A stretch of 64,000 nucleotides of DNA from an uncultured bacterium (GCA_937895515.1 CALAYS010000077.1:1-64000); one strand, 5' to 3'. Shown: positions 17,365 to 26,683, numbered from the stretch's first letter. The notes: generated by a model from the letters alone, not told the origin. Translations and numbers: made by a program.

Positions 17365-18336
17365 CAAATAAGGCCTCCAATGATATTCTTAGGACATTAA
17401 GATTCATTGATTATTGGAGGAATGATGAGAAATAGAAAAATAATGCCAACTGAAGAATTTATACGCAGAGCCAATTTAGTACATGGCAATAAGTATCTAT
17501 ATAACAAAACAGAATACGTGGGACAAAACAGCAAGGTAACTATTACATGCAGGGATCATGGAGATTTTGTGCAAAGTCCTGCACATCATATATCAAGACG
17601 GCAGGGTTGTAGCAAATGTGCCGATTTGCATAGATGGGATAATAGGGAGAAGATTAATTATACTATATTTGTTAATAGATGTTCTATATTGCACAACTAT
17701 AAATATAGCTATCCGGAACAGCTCATTAATGGAAATAAAGCAATGGTAGAGATTATATGCAAAAAACATGGAAGTTTTTTACAGATAGCAACGTCTCATT
17801 TATCTGGTTCGGGTTGCCCAAAATGTAGTTTGTCTTTCAAGAAAGACAATGGGTCTTTTATAGAAAAAGCACAAGAAATTCATAGGGATAAATATGATTA
17901 TTCCAAATTTGAATATGTGAATTGCAAGACAAAAGGAATCATTACGTGTCCAATTCATGGAGATTTTTTACAAACACCAGATAGTCACATAAATGCACAA
18001 TGCGGTTGTCCACACTGTGGATCTGGTGGCACATATAGCGAATGGTATTTTAAAGATGAAAATACCAGAAATGAACATGGAATATTGTATTTGGTGGAAT
18101 TATCAAATGAGAAAGAATGCTTTTTGAAAGTTGGAATTACAACAAAAAATGCAGCCAAAAGATTTGCATCGCCATCAAAAAATGGTGGCTATAAATGCAG
18201 AGTAATTTTACAAAGAGACATGTCAATGTATGAAGCTTGGTTAATTGAACAAAAAATACTAAAAGAATTTCAAAATGACAAATACAATCCACAGGTATAT
18301 TTTCCTGGACATACAGAATGTATTAGTAAACAAAAT
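17335..18336 (+). mobile_element. Free-standing homing endonuclease element with recoded target-gene 3' end
   Basis: About 1.0 kb bounded by the 11-bp repeat GAATCCATGGT at 17335-17345 and 18337-18347. The left part encodes ESMVLRGLL-stop with the six codons after ATG and the stop all changed relative to the right copy (GTC/GTG, TTG/CTT, AGG/AGA, GGC/GGG, CTC/TTA, CTT/CTG, TGA/TAA). After a hairpin-controlled ribosome site comes the GIY-YIG endonuclease. Carrying a sequence-divergent but protein-identical gene end would restore the invaded gene and destroy the cleavage site. Confidence 0.75.
17374..17420 (+). promoter_or_regulatory. Hairpin sequestering the endonuclease Shine-Dalgarno
   Basis: CCTCCAATGAT (17374-17384) pairs with ATTATTGGAGG (17410-17420): 11 pairs including one G-U, loop of 25 nt. 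The right arm contains the whole GGAGG ribosome site for the ATG at 17425. Read-through transcripts would hide the site, while a transcript starting inside the loop would expose it. This is known for T4 homing endonuclease genes. Confidence 0.7.
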
Positions 18337-18366
18337 GAATCCATGGTGCTTAGAGGGTTACTGTAA
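17425..18366 (+). CDS. GIY-YIG homing endonuclease with three zinc-finger repeats
   Basis: 313 aa from ATG 17425, 4 nt after GGAGG (ATG 17422 is only 1 nt away; TTG 17407 is too far upstream). Three repeats of a DUF723-like module, each with an HG-F core and four metal ligands: C42/H45/C62/C65, C112/H115/C131/C134, C175/H178/C195/C198. Then a GIY-YIG-type domain: GILY (219-222), KVGIT (235-239), Arg246 and Glu275. It should bind DNA through the fingers and cut near the 3' end of the gly-zipper gene. The last nine residues (ESMVLRGLL) are the displaced native end of that gene, fused in frame; TAA overlaps the terL ATG. Confidence 0.82.
   Translation: MRNRKIMPTEEFIRRANLVHGNKYLYNKTEYVGQNSKVTITCRDHGDFVQSPAHHISRRQGCSKCADLHRWDNREKINYTIFVNRCSILHNYKYSYPEQLINGNKAMVEIICKKHGSFLQIATSHLSGSGCPKCSLSFKKDNGSFIEKAQEIHRDKYDYSKFEYVNCKTKGIITCPIHGDFLQTPDSHINAQCGCPHCGSGGTYSEWYFKDENTRNEHGILYLVELSNEKECFLKVGITTKNAAKRFASPSKNGGYKCRVILQRDMSMYEAWLIEQKILKEFQNDKYNPQVYFPGHTECISKQNESMVLRGLL
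18337..18366 (+). pseudogene. Displaced native 3' end of the gly-zipper gene
   Basis: Thirty bases encoding ESMVLRGLL-stop. Codons follow the AGA/TTA usage of this genome better than the upstream copy (AGG/CTC). TAATG overlap with terL is the coupling expected for the uninterrupted operon, so this is the original end and is now the C-terminus of the endonuclease. Confidence 0.72.
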
Positions 18367-20309
18367 TGGGTGATGTTATGAGATTCGATGGAGAAACAGG
18401 ACAAAATAGAAGTCTCGCAGATATTCCATGGAGAGAGTATATAGTTAATAAAAACTATAATAAAGATGTTGGCAAGATGTGTGAAATCTGTGTAAAGGAT
18501 CAGATATCAAAATATGGGCAAGTAACAATTAAGTGCAATGGGCTACTTGGGGCAAAGAACTCGGTACCTCCTGAATTTGAACACATGTTTGACTCGGAAG
18601 AAATGGATCTATTGGAACAGGCTTCTAATCCTTATTATTGGGCAAGTAAAAATATAGATACAAAGAATACCAATGAATCAACAAAACTGTTCATGCCAAG
18701 ATGGTATCAGCATCAAATTATGAGTTGTTCTTCCAGAAGAAAGACAATACGTTGCGGAAGAAGAGTTGGCAAAAGTCAAAGTATGGCCATGGCCATTGCT
18801 CACAAGATGCTAACAAATGATAAGTATTACGTACTTATTGTTACACCATATGACGCACAAGCAGAAGAAATGTATGTAAAGATTAAGCAGATCTTTAATA
18901 ATCTAAACGATCCATATCTACAGATAGTTGCAAAAGCAAAAGAGTCTCCAAACTATGAGATAACACTTAGGAATGGATCAAGACTAAGAGCATTCACTGC
19001 TGGCAGCAGTGGGGCAGCACAGGTTCGGGGACAGCCAGCTAACCTAATCTATATAGACGAGGCAGATTATCTTGGACAGAAGGACTTTAACTCTATTCTA
19101 GCCATTCTACTTGATAAGCCAGATACAGAACTATGGGTAACATCTACTCCAGATGGCGAAAAACAAATGTATCGTCTATCACAAGATAGGGCATATAAGG
19201 AATTTCACTATCCATCATTTGTTCTGCCTCACTATAATGACGACGTAGATAGCGACCTAAGAAGTCAATCTGACGAGATGGGTTATGTTCAGGAAGTTAT
19301 GGCAGAGTTTGGATCATCCAAGGCTGGCGTATTTCAAAAATACTATGTTGACCTATGTGGAAAAGCTAAATTCATAAGAACAAAAGAAGAGGTAATTGCA
19401 AATAGATCAAATTATATAATAACAATGGGATGTGACTGGAACCACGAAGGTGTTGGAACAAGAATAGTTGCACTTGCATACGATAAGCAAGAGAAAGTAT
19501 TTTTCATAGTTGATAAGGCAACCGTTTCAAAAGAAGGCTGGACACAAACATACGCAATGGAAAAGATAATAGATCTTAATAGAATATATAGATTTGATAA
19601 AATATATGTAGATAGAGGATTCGGATATACCCAAATAGAAACATTAAAATCATTTGCTATGGCTCAATTTGGAAAACTACCACTTGGACATCCTGATTTG
19701 TACTTAGCAGAAATAGTTGGTATTGATTTTGGATCCAAAATAGAAGTTAAGGACCCATACACAGGACAAGATGTAAAGAAAGATGTTAAGCCGTTCATGG
19801 TTGGCGTTTTAAATAAAGCCATTGAAAAAGTTGCCATAAAATTTGATGAATCAGAAGATAGGGCAATAATGGATCAGTTGAAAGGATATCAGGAAAAGAG
19901 AAGTGTTAGTGGTAGACCAACATACAGTGCATCGTCTGCTGTTATTGGCGACCATGATCTTGATGCATTAATGTTAGCAATGTTTGCATTTAATGTTGAG
20001 TTTGATGAAATATTTTCCAATATGAAATCTCAATTAGCAATAAGAATATTAAAACAAGAAGATACATATGGAAGAGATCTAACGCATTTAAATCCAAATG
20101 CAAATCTAAATAATAATGGACTTGATATAATTGCAAAAAAGAGAGAGAATTATCAACCAGCAAATAGAACGTCATATTCTAGATCTATTGCAAATAGATA
20201 CTCTGAAAACGGTACAGGTACAGAGATGAGAGTTGGAGACAATTTTAATAATGGTAGAATTGGCACAAGAAACAAAAATAACACTACGAGAAGAGCAGCA
20301 TTCAAATGA
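18366..20309 (+). CDS. terL: Terminase large subunit (TerL)
   Basis: 647 aa. ATPase: Walker A GRRVGKS (131-137), Walker B LIYIDEAD (Asp231, Glu232), coupling motif TSTP (259-262). RNase H-like nuclease: GCDW (Asp357), VDRGFG (Asp416), and GDHDLDAL (Asp529, Asp531, Asp533). It packages DNA into proheads through the portal and cuts the concatemer. A short N-terminal CEIC...C cluster (39-57) is unusual and might bind metal. The ATG overlaps the preceding stop by 1 nt; a second ATG at 18378 is possible. The C-terminal ~110 residues are Asn/Arg-rich and disordered. Confidence 0.95.
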   Translation: MGDVMRFDGETGQNRSLADIPWREYIVNKNYNKDVGKMCEICVKDQISKYGQVTIKCNGLLGAKNSVPPEFEHMFDSEEMDLLEQASNPYYWASKNIDTKNTNESTKLFMPRWYQHQIMSCSSRRKTIRCGRRVGKSQSMAMAIAHKMLTNDKYYVLIVTPYDAQAEEMYVKIKQIFNNLNDPYLQIVAKAKESPNYEITLRNGSRLRAFTAGSSGAAQVRGQPANLIYIDEADYLGQKDFNSILAILLDKPDTELWVTSTPDGEKQMYRLSQDRAYKEFHYPSFVLPHYNDDVDSDLRSQSDEMGYVQEVMAEFGSSKAGVFQKYYVDLCGKAKFIRTKEEVIANRSNYIITMGCDWNHEGVGTRIVALAYDKQEKVFFIVDKATVSKEGWTQTYAMEKIIDLNRIYRFDKIYVDRGFGYTQIETLKSFAMAQFGKLPLGHPDLYLAEIVGIDFGSKIEVKDPYTGQDVKKDVKPFMVGVLNKAIEKVAIKFDESEDRAIMDQLKGYQEKRSVSGRPTYSASSAVIGDHDLDALMLAMFAFNVEFDEIFSNMKSQLAIRILKQEDTYGRDLTHLNPNANLNNNGLDIIAKKRENYQPANRTSYSRSIANRYSENGTGTEMRVGDNFNNGRIGTRNKNNTTRRAAFK

Positions 20310-20734
20310 TAAATATTATTAATACAGCATCAGACGATATGATAACACCGTCTTCAGTCGATCAGGTTGGAGTGTGTTATTACGACTATGAAACAGAAAG
20401 CATACTTGAATTATCTTCGATAGCAATAAACATGTGCTCTGTTTCTCCAATAACACCGGTAATTAAAAAATATTTCTTAATAGCAGAAGATGCATTTGCC
20501 TATGTGGATGTATCTTTAGTAGTTAGTGAAACAACATCTGTGTACTTTGGTGCGAAACTAATAGCGAATGAAGTTCAGCCATCTATTTCTGATTTTGATA
20601 CATTGGTAGAATTTAATACGGCTAAGGTTGTAAATCCTCTACAGAATCACCTGATACCAATATGGATTCTTATGTATCCAAAGGTATCTGCGTCAATAGA
20701 TATCCAAATGGCAATACAGATCGAGGCTGAATAA
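20306..20734 (+). CDS. Unknown small protein after TerL
   Basis: 142 aa, ATGA overlap with terL and TAATG overlap with the next gene. Alternating hydrophobic residues (YFLIAEDAFAYVDVSLVVSE) suggest an all-beta fold. No motif is recognised. In this block between terL and portal, such proteins are usually minor head or neck parts. Confidence 0.65.
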   Translation: MINIINTASDDMITPSSVDQVGVCYYDYETESILELSSIAINMCSVSPITPVIKKYFLIAEDAFAYVDVSLVVSETTSVYFGAKLIANEVQPSISDFDTLVEFNTAKVVNPLQNHLIPIWILMYPKVSASIDIQMAIQIEAE

Positions 20735-21036
20735 TGGATCAGTTTGGAATTTCAGAAGAAATGACAGAGGTCACAGATGATGACCTCTTTCTTATTATAG
20801 AAGAATTAAAAGAAATCAAAAAAGACCTAAGCAGCAATCTCAGGAATATAAGATTTAAGTATGACAAGAATAAAGATATAGAGTTACATGAATCTGTCAT
20901 AGAAATGTATGGATTAGATTTCATAGAAAAGAACGGAGCATACATAACATTCGATATGTTTTCAGAAATGTTAGATATAGTAAAACTAGCATCAGAATCA
21001 AAAGCTGATCAGTTACTCGGAAGGTACATTATATGA
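20734..21036 (+). CDS. Unknown small acidic helical protein
   Basis: 100 aa, rich in Glu/Asp/Lys, with a likely helix LFLIIEELKEIKKDLSSNL. No recognised family. It is translationally coupled on both sides. A terminator-like hairpin lies in its first codons. Confidence 0.65.
   Translation: MDQFGISEEMTEVTDDDLFLIIEELKEIKKDLSSNLRNIRFKYDKNKDIELHESVIEMYGLDFIEKNGAYITFDMFSEMLDIVKLASESKADQLLGRYII
20766..20796 (+). terminator. Terminator-like hairpin within the start of the 20734 gene
   Basis: AGAGGTCA (20766-20773) and TGACCTCT (20781-20788) pair perfectly around a 7-nt loop; TTCTTATT follows. It begins 32 nt after the start codon and 457 nt after the end of terL. It may attenuate transcription from the packaging genes into the portal block. 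Confidence 0.5.
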
Positions 21037-21593
21037 TTGGATTTAGCGGAAACATGCCAAGCATAGAAAATGAAAAAAGAAGAGCAAAACTGTATAGTCA
21101 AATATATCAATATGCAGCTGAAGATTTCACTAATTATCAAAATATGCACCAGTGGATAACTGGTCTTTATGCATATCTAAATATGCTTGAGTTAAAAATA
21201 CAAAGATTAACAGCAATATTGCAAAAGCATACGCATATAATTACTCCGCACATACATCCTATTGCTCCACATATACACATATCAACTAGACCGGGGGATC
21301 CAACAACTCCAAATATTGGTGCCCAAACAACACTTGTTAACGCGCCACTTGATACCGCAATACCAACACAGGCACCGACAATAGTTTGGCTAAAGGCACC
21401 AATGCCAATGCGCATACTCAACACAACAGGTGCTATAACCAACATGATAAACAAAATATCATTATCACCTGGATCAACACTTGAAGCAGAAGAGAGTGGC
21501 CCTCACAGGGTAAGAGCTAATCCACCAAGGATACTACTAATACCAAGCATACCAACATTCATATCACAAGGAGTCAGAAGTGGCCTTACTTAA
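21033..21593 (+). CDS. His-rich putative virion protein
   Basis: 186 aa. The N-terminal ~65 residues form a helix (KLYSQIYQYAAEDFTNYQN onward). They are followed by a dense histidine tract, KHTHIITPHIHPIAPHIHI (about 66-84), with repeated HxH spacing, then a Pro/Thr-rich C-terminal part. HxH elements in phage virion proteins often bind iron or zinc in trimeric fibres or spikes; metal binding is likely here, but the structural role is not assigned. Confidence 0.62.
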   Translation: MIGFSGNMPSIENEKRRAKLYSQIYQYAAEDFTNYQNMHQWITGLYAYLNMLELKIQRLTAILQKHTHIITPHIHPIAPHIHISTRPGDPTTPNIGAQTTLVNAPLDTAIPTQAPTIVWLKAPMPMRILNTTGAITNMINKISLSPGSTLEAEESGPHRVRANPPRILLIPSIPTFISQGVRSGLT

Positions 21594-23247
21594 TTATCAA
21601 TCATCAGCTTCTGAAGAAACTATATTCCATGCACAAAAGATTATAGACTTCTTTGGAAACTCATTAAGAGACAATGGATGTCTAAGTCATATACCTGCAA
21701 CACTATACGCAGAAGCAGATCATCATATAGACAAGATAGAGGCGATAACAAGTGCTGTAAATACGCCAGTAGCACCTGTGTCTCCGGCATATGCAAATGA
21801 CCCAATAAGAGCAGCTATAAGGCGTGCGGCAGGAAAAGATTGTTTAGATTGCAAACCAAAGATGCCATTAATACAATTTGAAGGGATGAAAGGGCAGGTA
21901 GCTTTTGATGCTAAAGATTTTATAGCAAAAATGAAATCAATAAAGTCTGGCGGATTTTCGGGATCATTGCCAACATTAGCATTTCTATTCGGATCATTTT
22001 GTATACCAGATCTAATAAAATTACTGTCTCTTCTGTTGGCGTCAGTAATAAGGTTAACATTCTCTCTGGATATAACTAAATTTAGTTTTATGGCACTGTT
22101 AACAGCAATACTAAAAAGACTACTTGCTAATCTGTTAACATTTTCAAACATGTCTGTTAAGCTATCACTATCTCCAATAATGTGTATATTAGATGCTCTT
22201 GTTCAGCTAAACAATTCATTAGTTTCCGATCAGTCAGGAGATTTTGGCCTTTCCATAAACAAGGATGGTGTATCAATAGATAACGCTAGTCAACAAGAAA
22301 GAGCAGATAGAATTGCGAAAAGAAATGAAAATGAAACTGGATTAAATAATAAAACAGATGCAACAATATTTCTAGGTACATCTGTAAGATCAACATCTAT
22401 TACTGGAAAGAATTTTCATAAAGTAGAAGCGTGGCGTAATGGAATAAAAAGAAAGCTACCAGAACAAAAAGATATAGATTCCATAACACAAACAGTGTCA
22501 CAGGTCCAAGATGTTATAAATAAAGGACTTATTGATATGGAATCCTACATAGGAGACATATTTGCAATAGGACAAGCAATACAATGCGAATCTGAAAGAT
22601 CAACAAAGAAGGCATCAGACGCCATAGAAGCTGTAATACAATATATATCCTTAATAAACCTAATAAGATCTGTTATCAAAAAGAAGACTAGAAACATAGC
22701 ACAAAATGTAATGGGATCACCAGAACTACAATACACTGGACAAGATAAGTTTACATATGAGGATGTTGCAGAAGTTGTTGGCGATATATCAGGTAAGTTG
22801 TCAAAAGTTTACAATACAGATGCTGGTAATACTGGAATATTAATATCAACGATTCCATCAAATACTGGACAGGATGCTCTATCTCTGTATAGTTGTAATA
22901 TAAATGATTTTATAAAAGAATCACATATGGACAACATAATAGAGGATGCGAAGATATTCGCAGAAGACAATTTAGTCGGGAAAGGTAATCCTCCATCATA
23001 TTTTACTGATGAGTATGTAATGGTAAATGGCGATGAGTTTATACCATTCAATATAAATGAAGATGATATATTGTCACAAGTATCTGATATATTTAAGTTT
23101 TTAAATATAAAAAATCCATATGATACAGAAGCGCCAAGATCACATGATTTGAAAAATCTTAATAAGATTGGAAATATACTGCCAGTATCGCCAGTATCAA
23201 CAAGACTTGATAGCATACTTGGTGATATAGGAAGAATAAGAATTTAA
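21580..23247 (+). CDS. Large unknown protein with hydrophobic centre before portal
   Basis: 555 aa, GTG start supported by AAGGAG 6 nt upstream. A CLDC motif (around 88-91) precedes a strongly hydrophobic central region (residues ~130-215, TLAFLFGSFCIPDLIKLLSL and LLTAILKRLLANLLTF), then helical and acidic C-terminal parts. The hydrophobic block may insert in membrane or form a tight head-internal bundle. Position directly before the portal gene suggests a head or neck role. No family recognised. Confidence 0.62.
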   Translation: MALLNYQSSASEETIFHAQKIIDFFGNSLRDNGCLSHIPATLYAEADHHIDKIEAITSAVNTPVAPVSPAYANDPIRAAIRRAAGKDCLDCKPKMPLIQFEGMKGQVAFDAKDFIAKMKSIKSGGFSGSLPTLAFLFGSFCIPDLIKLLSLLLASVIRLTFSLDITKFSFMALLTAILKRLLANLLTFSNMSVKLSLSPIMCILDALVQLNNSLVSDQSGDFGLSINKDGVSIDNASQQERADRIAKRNENETGLNNKTDATIFLGTSVRSTSITGKNFHKVEAWRNGIKRKLPEQKDIDSITQTVSQVQDVINKGLIDMESYIGDIFAIGQAIQCESERSTKKASDAIEAVIQYISLINLIRSVIKKKTRNIAQNVMGSPELQYTGQDKFTYEDVAEVVGDISGKLSKVYNTDAGNTGILISTIPSNTGQDALSLYSCNINDFIKESHMDNIIEDAKIFAEDNLVGKGNPPSYFTDEYVMVNGDEFIPFNINEDDILSQVSDIFKFLNIKNPYDTEAPRSHDLKNLNKIGNILPVSPVSTRLDSILGDIGRIRI

Positions 23248-23256
23248 GGCATAAAG

Positions 23257-24972
23257 ATGCAAAAAATAATTCATAAAACAAATATGACATCAGCACCTCA
23301 AACGATTGCTGATTCATCAATAAAAAGATTTAAGGTGATAAAGAATCCTACATTATCATTCTTTGGCCCACAAATAGATAATGTTAAAGCAACGTATTGG
23401 CAGTCACACGCATACGATCTATATGAGTATGGCAGAATAATAGACACGGAATCTTTTGTGGCAAGAGCATTCAACAAGAAGGCTGCGCTTATGTTTAAAA
23501 ACGGGTATACAATCATGTCCGATAACGAAAACAATGCGAAGTACGTTGAATCAAGATTAAATGAAATGGCCTATGTTACTGGCAAGCCATTTGACATCTT
23601 CCTAAAAGAAACAGCAATGAACTTAATAACATTTCATAATGCATACATAGTAAAAGCTAGAAATAAAAATTCATCTACTGGTAAAGTAGTAGCGTATGGG
23701 ACAACAGAACGTGAACCTATTGCTGGATATTTTAATATACCACCCGAAACAGTTCAGACAGTTGTTGACGACAGGGGTAAGATACTAAGATATAGAGAAT
23801 ACATATCCTCATCTAAATATATTGAGTATCCACCAGATAATGTAATACACATACACTTTAACAAAAGAACAGGATTCCTTATGGGAACACCTCCACTTGA
23901 GCCAGTTAAAGACGATATCTTGGCATTAAGACGCATAGAAGAATCAATAGAAACATTGATCTATAAATCTCTATTCCCAATTATACATGTCAAAGTAGGA
24001 ACAGAAAAACAACCTGCAAAGAAATATCCAGATGGAACATCAGAGGTAGACATAGCAACATCTTATCTTAGAAACATAGAAGATGACGGTGGTATTGTTA
24101 CATCAGAAAGAGTTGATATAACAGCAGTTGGTGCAGAATCTCTAGCGCTTAGAGTAGAAGGATACCTAAACCACTTCAAGGAAAGAGTATTCATTGGCCT
24201 AGGTATGTCTGGTATAGACTTTGGTGTTGGAGATGGATCTGGTAGAGCAACCGGTGAAGTATTATCAGAGTCGCTAAAGGAAAGTGTAATGTCATATCAA
24301 GATGCGTTCTCTGTATTTGTTAGCGAGTTAATTATAAAAGAAATTCTTTATGAGTCTGGAAGATACAAGGCTATCTATATGATTAAGCCAGAAGATATGG
24401 TCTATCTTGAATTCAATGATCTTGATGTTGCATCGAAGATAAAAATTGAATCTCATGAACTCAACAAGATGACACAGGGCGTACAATCCGTTAACGAGAC
24501 TAGAAAGAAATCAGGTCTTAAGCAAATGTCTGAACAGGAAGTTAAGAAGATGCAACAACAGCATCAATATGATCCTAATCAAGAGGCAGCAAATGAGATA
24601 CAGAAACAACAAGTAAGAGTAACTGCGGCTGCAAAGAAGACTGCTGCATCTACATCTAAAAAGAAAGCGAAAGGATCATCTAATTTAACCAAGTCTGTTG
24701 CAAAGCCAAAAAATCAACATTCTGATTTTGCAAATGGTATACTGTCTATACTTGATTCCGCCTCTTCAATGAAGAGAGGAAGACTATATAATTATATATA
24801 TTCCAATGTAATAGATGTAGACAATTGCACAGCTGGAATTGATGATAAAATAACATCAACAGTAGTTAATATATTAAATATGTATAACACTATTGACAAA
24901 AAACAGATTAAAGATATGATTTCAAATCAAATACTTACTCTAATAGTAGAGATAATGGAGAAAACAAATTGA
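23257..24972 (+). CDS. Portal protein
   Basis: 571 aa. The body matches HK97/SPP1-type portals: N-terminal wing with ATYWQSHAYDLYEYGRIIDT, a central YFNIPPETVQTVVDDRGKIL section, PPDNVIHIHF, GTPPLEPVKDDILALRRIEE (stem/clip helices), and the crown-side helix after GEVLSESLKESVMSYQDAF. The C-terminal ~150 residues are Lys/Gln/Ser-rich and low complexity, an extension beyond the core. It forms the dodecameric DNA gate at one capsid vertex and docks TerL and the neck. Protease follows, as is usual. Confidence 0.85.
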   Translation: MQKIIHKTNMTSAPQTIADSSIKRFKVIKNPTLSFFGPQIDNVKATYWQSHAYDLYEYGRIIDTESFVARAFNKKAALMFKNGYTIMSDNENNAKYVESRLNEMAYVTGKPFDIFLKETAMNLITFHNAYIVKARNKNSSTGKVVAYGTTEREPIAGYFNIPPETVQTVVDDRGKILRYREYISSSKYIEYPPDNVIHIHFNKRTGFLMGTPPLEPVKDDILALRRIEESIETLIYKSLFPIIHVKVGTEKQPAKKYPDGTSEVDIATSYLRNIEDDGGIVTSERVDITAVGAESLALRVEGYLNHFKERVFIGLGMSGIDFGVGDGSGRATGEVLSESLKESVMSYQDAFSVFVSELIIKEILYESGRYKAIYMIKPEDMVYLEFNDLDVASKIKIESHELNKMTQGVQSVNETRKKSGLKQMSEQEVKKMQQQHQYDPNQEAANEIQKQQVRVTAAAKKTAASTSKKKAKGSSNLTKSVAKPKNQHSDFANGILSILDSASSMKRGRLYNYIYSNVIDVDNCTAGIDDKITSTVVNILNMYNTIDKKQIKDMISNQILTLIVEIMEKTN

Positions 24973-26666
24973 ATAATAAAACAAAAGTTGATAGTAGCTA
25001 CACATATCAATACACCATGCATCTAAAAGATGAAGATGTTAAGAATCTTAAGACAAGGATAAGCGACTCTAAGTCTGAATTAAAATCTATCAAGGTAAGA
25101 ATAGAGGCTACACATTCTGGGATTGTAAATGGAAATAAAAAATTATATCTACCAAGCGGAATGAAGAATGGTACAGATTCTTTTGTTAAGCCATATAATA
25201 AGCCGGTTACCAGAAACCATGATTCATACTCAGATCCAATAGGTAGAGTTATAGATGCAAAATATATATCATATGGAATTAATGGAGCAATTGATACGCT
25301 AAGACCGACTGGAACTGTTGATATTAAGTCTATAGCAAAGATACAGAAGTTTGTAGGCACAGACGCATATAAGTCTGCTGGATATAAGGGCTTGGGTCAT
25401 GTAGAATTAATTGCAGAAATATCAGATGTGGATGCTATTCAGAAAATTGCAGATAGAAGATATTTAACAGTGTCAATAGGTGGTGGATCAAATTCGATGT
25501 ATTGTTCCATCTGTGGTGTTGACAATAAAAAAGAATACTGCAATCATTATGCAGGTAACATGTATGATGAACAAGAATGCTTCTACATAACTGGGGACAA
25601 AATGTATTTTGACCACATATCGTATGTTAACAGCCCAGCAGACCTTAACACAAGTACTGAATTATTAGATTCAGCAGATTGCAAAATAACAATACTAGAC
25701 TACATATCAGTAGACAAAGGTAATAAAGAAATGAAATTAACAGAACACCTGAAGGCTAAGTTTCCAACATATAATGAAGTAAAAGATTATATGGGCACAC
25801 TTGGTCTTGCTAAATATATTAACGAAGACAGTATCTCTGCGGCAAAAGATCTTGACTTTGTTTTGTCAGACGAGAAGATTCTTCCCATGCTTGACAAGGC
25901 GCATGCTATTGCTGCAAGACTTATTGTGCAAGATGCAGAAATAGAAGATGCTGACAAAGCAGTAATTCTTGGAGTTATTGATGAGAAACTTGCAGCCTTA
26001 ATTGGTAAAGATTTTTCTATTAATGATGAACTAGATTTGCTAAAAGCAGATACTGCCGTAGCAACAATTCCAGCTGTTAAAGATGCAGCAAAAGATAATT
26101 TGACAATATCAGATGAATCAATTAATAATATCGTATCTAAAGTTGTTGACGAAATTAAAAAATCTTTTAACGTATCAGATACATATGCAGCTTCTAGATT
26201 AAAATCACTTCAAAAAGTAAATGATAGCCTTGAAGCAGAAGTACAATCTCTATCTGATAAATTAAAAACAAATACTGTTAATCAGATATTGACATTAGAA
26301 GATAAATTGTCTGATAATGATTATAAGACAAAACTTGAATCAAGAAATATAACATCGCTTGAAGATAAACTCGCAGATATTCTTGACAAGAATAAATCAA
26401 CAAGAACAGAGCCCGAAACAGTAACTCAACAGCTCAATCCAAATTCTGTTGACAAAACAAATGTTTCTGATACTGTTGTTGAAGATACAACTGCTGTGGT
26501 TGATAATAATACAACTACAACAACAAACGATAATGAAAAATTATCAAACTCTGAAATTATAGACGAATATAAAAAACTCATAAGAGAGAAAGGTCTTAGC
26601 GGTGCTAAGAAATATATTCAAGATTTGAGAGATGCTAATAAAATACCAGACACTTTTACTTTTTAA
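24969..26666 (+). CDS. Prohead maturation protease fused to scaffold-like domain
   Basis: 565 aa, TTG start in a TTGA overlap with the portal stop, GGAG 8 nt upstream. N-terminal ~225 residues form a prohead-protease-like domain: RNHDSYSDPIGRV (His84) and RRYLTVSIGGG (Ser169), the His/Ser pair of the HK97/T4-gp21-type serine proteases. Uniquely, a CSIC...CNH cluster (C179, C182, C191, H193) follows the Ser, likely a zinc site. The C-terminal ~330 residues are acidic and helical (LKSLQKVNDSLEAEVQSLS), as in scaffolding proteins. It would build, then self-digest, the prohead core. Confidence 0.78.
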   Translation: MNNKTKVDSSYTYQYTMHLKDEDVKNLKTRISDSKSELKSIKVRIEATHSGIVNGNKKLYLPSGMKNGTDSFVKPYNKPVTRNHDSYSDPIGRVIDAKYISYGINGAIDTLRPTGTVDIKSIAKIQKFVGTDAYKSAGYKGLGHVELIAEISDVDAIQKIADRRYLTVSIGGGSNSMYCSICGVDNKKEYCNHYAGNMYDEQECFYITGDKMYFDHISYVNSPADLNTSTELLDSADCKITILDYISVDKGNKEMKLTEHLKAKFPTYNEVKDYMGTLGLAKYINEDSISAAKDLDFVLSDEKILPMLDKAHAIAARLIVQDAEIEDADKAVILGVIDEKLAALIGKDFSINDELDLLKADTAVATIPAVKDAAKDNLTISDESINNIVSKVVDEIKKSFNVSDTYAASRLKSLQKVNDSLEAEVQSLSDKLKTNTVNQILTLEDKLSDNDYKTKLESRNITSLEDKLADILDKNKSTRTEPETVTQQLNPNSVDKTNVSDTVVEDTTAVVDNNTTTTTNDNEKLSNSEIIDEYKKLIREKGLSGAKKYIQDLRDANKIPDTFTF

Positions 26667-26683
26667 TAAGGGGTTAACCAATA

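Noticed and set aside
17335..18347. Group I intron carrying the endonuclease
   Set aside because: The upstream copy is a full protein-coding end with stop and synonymous changes only, and the endonuclease has its own ribosome site. No intron is needed to keep both genes intact. A search for the conserved intron core would be decisive.
26676..26683. GGTTAACC palindrome before the capsid-associated gene
   Set aside because: Short and overlapping the ribosome site; too little to claim regulation.
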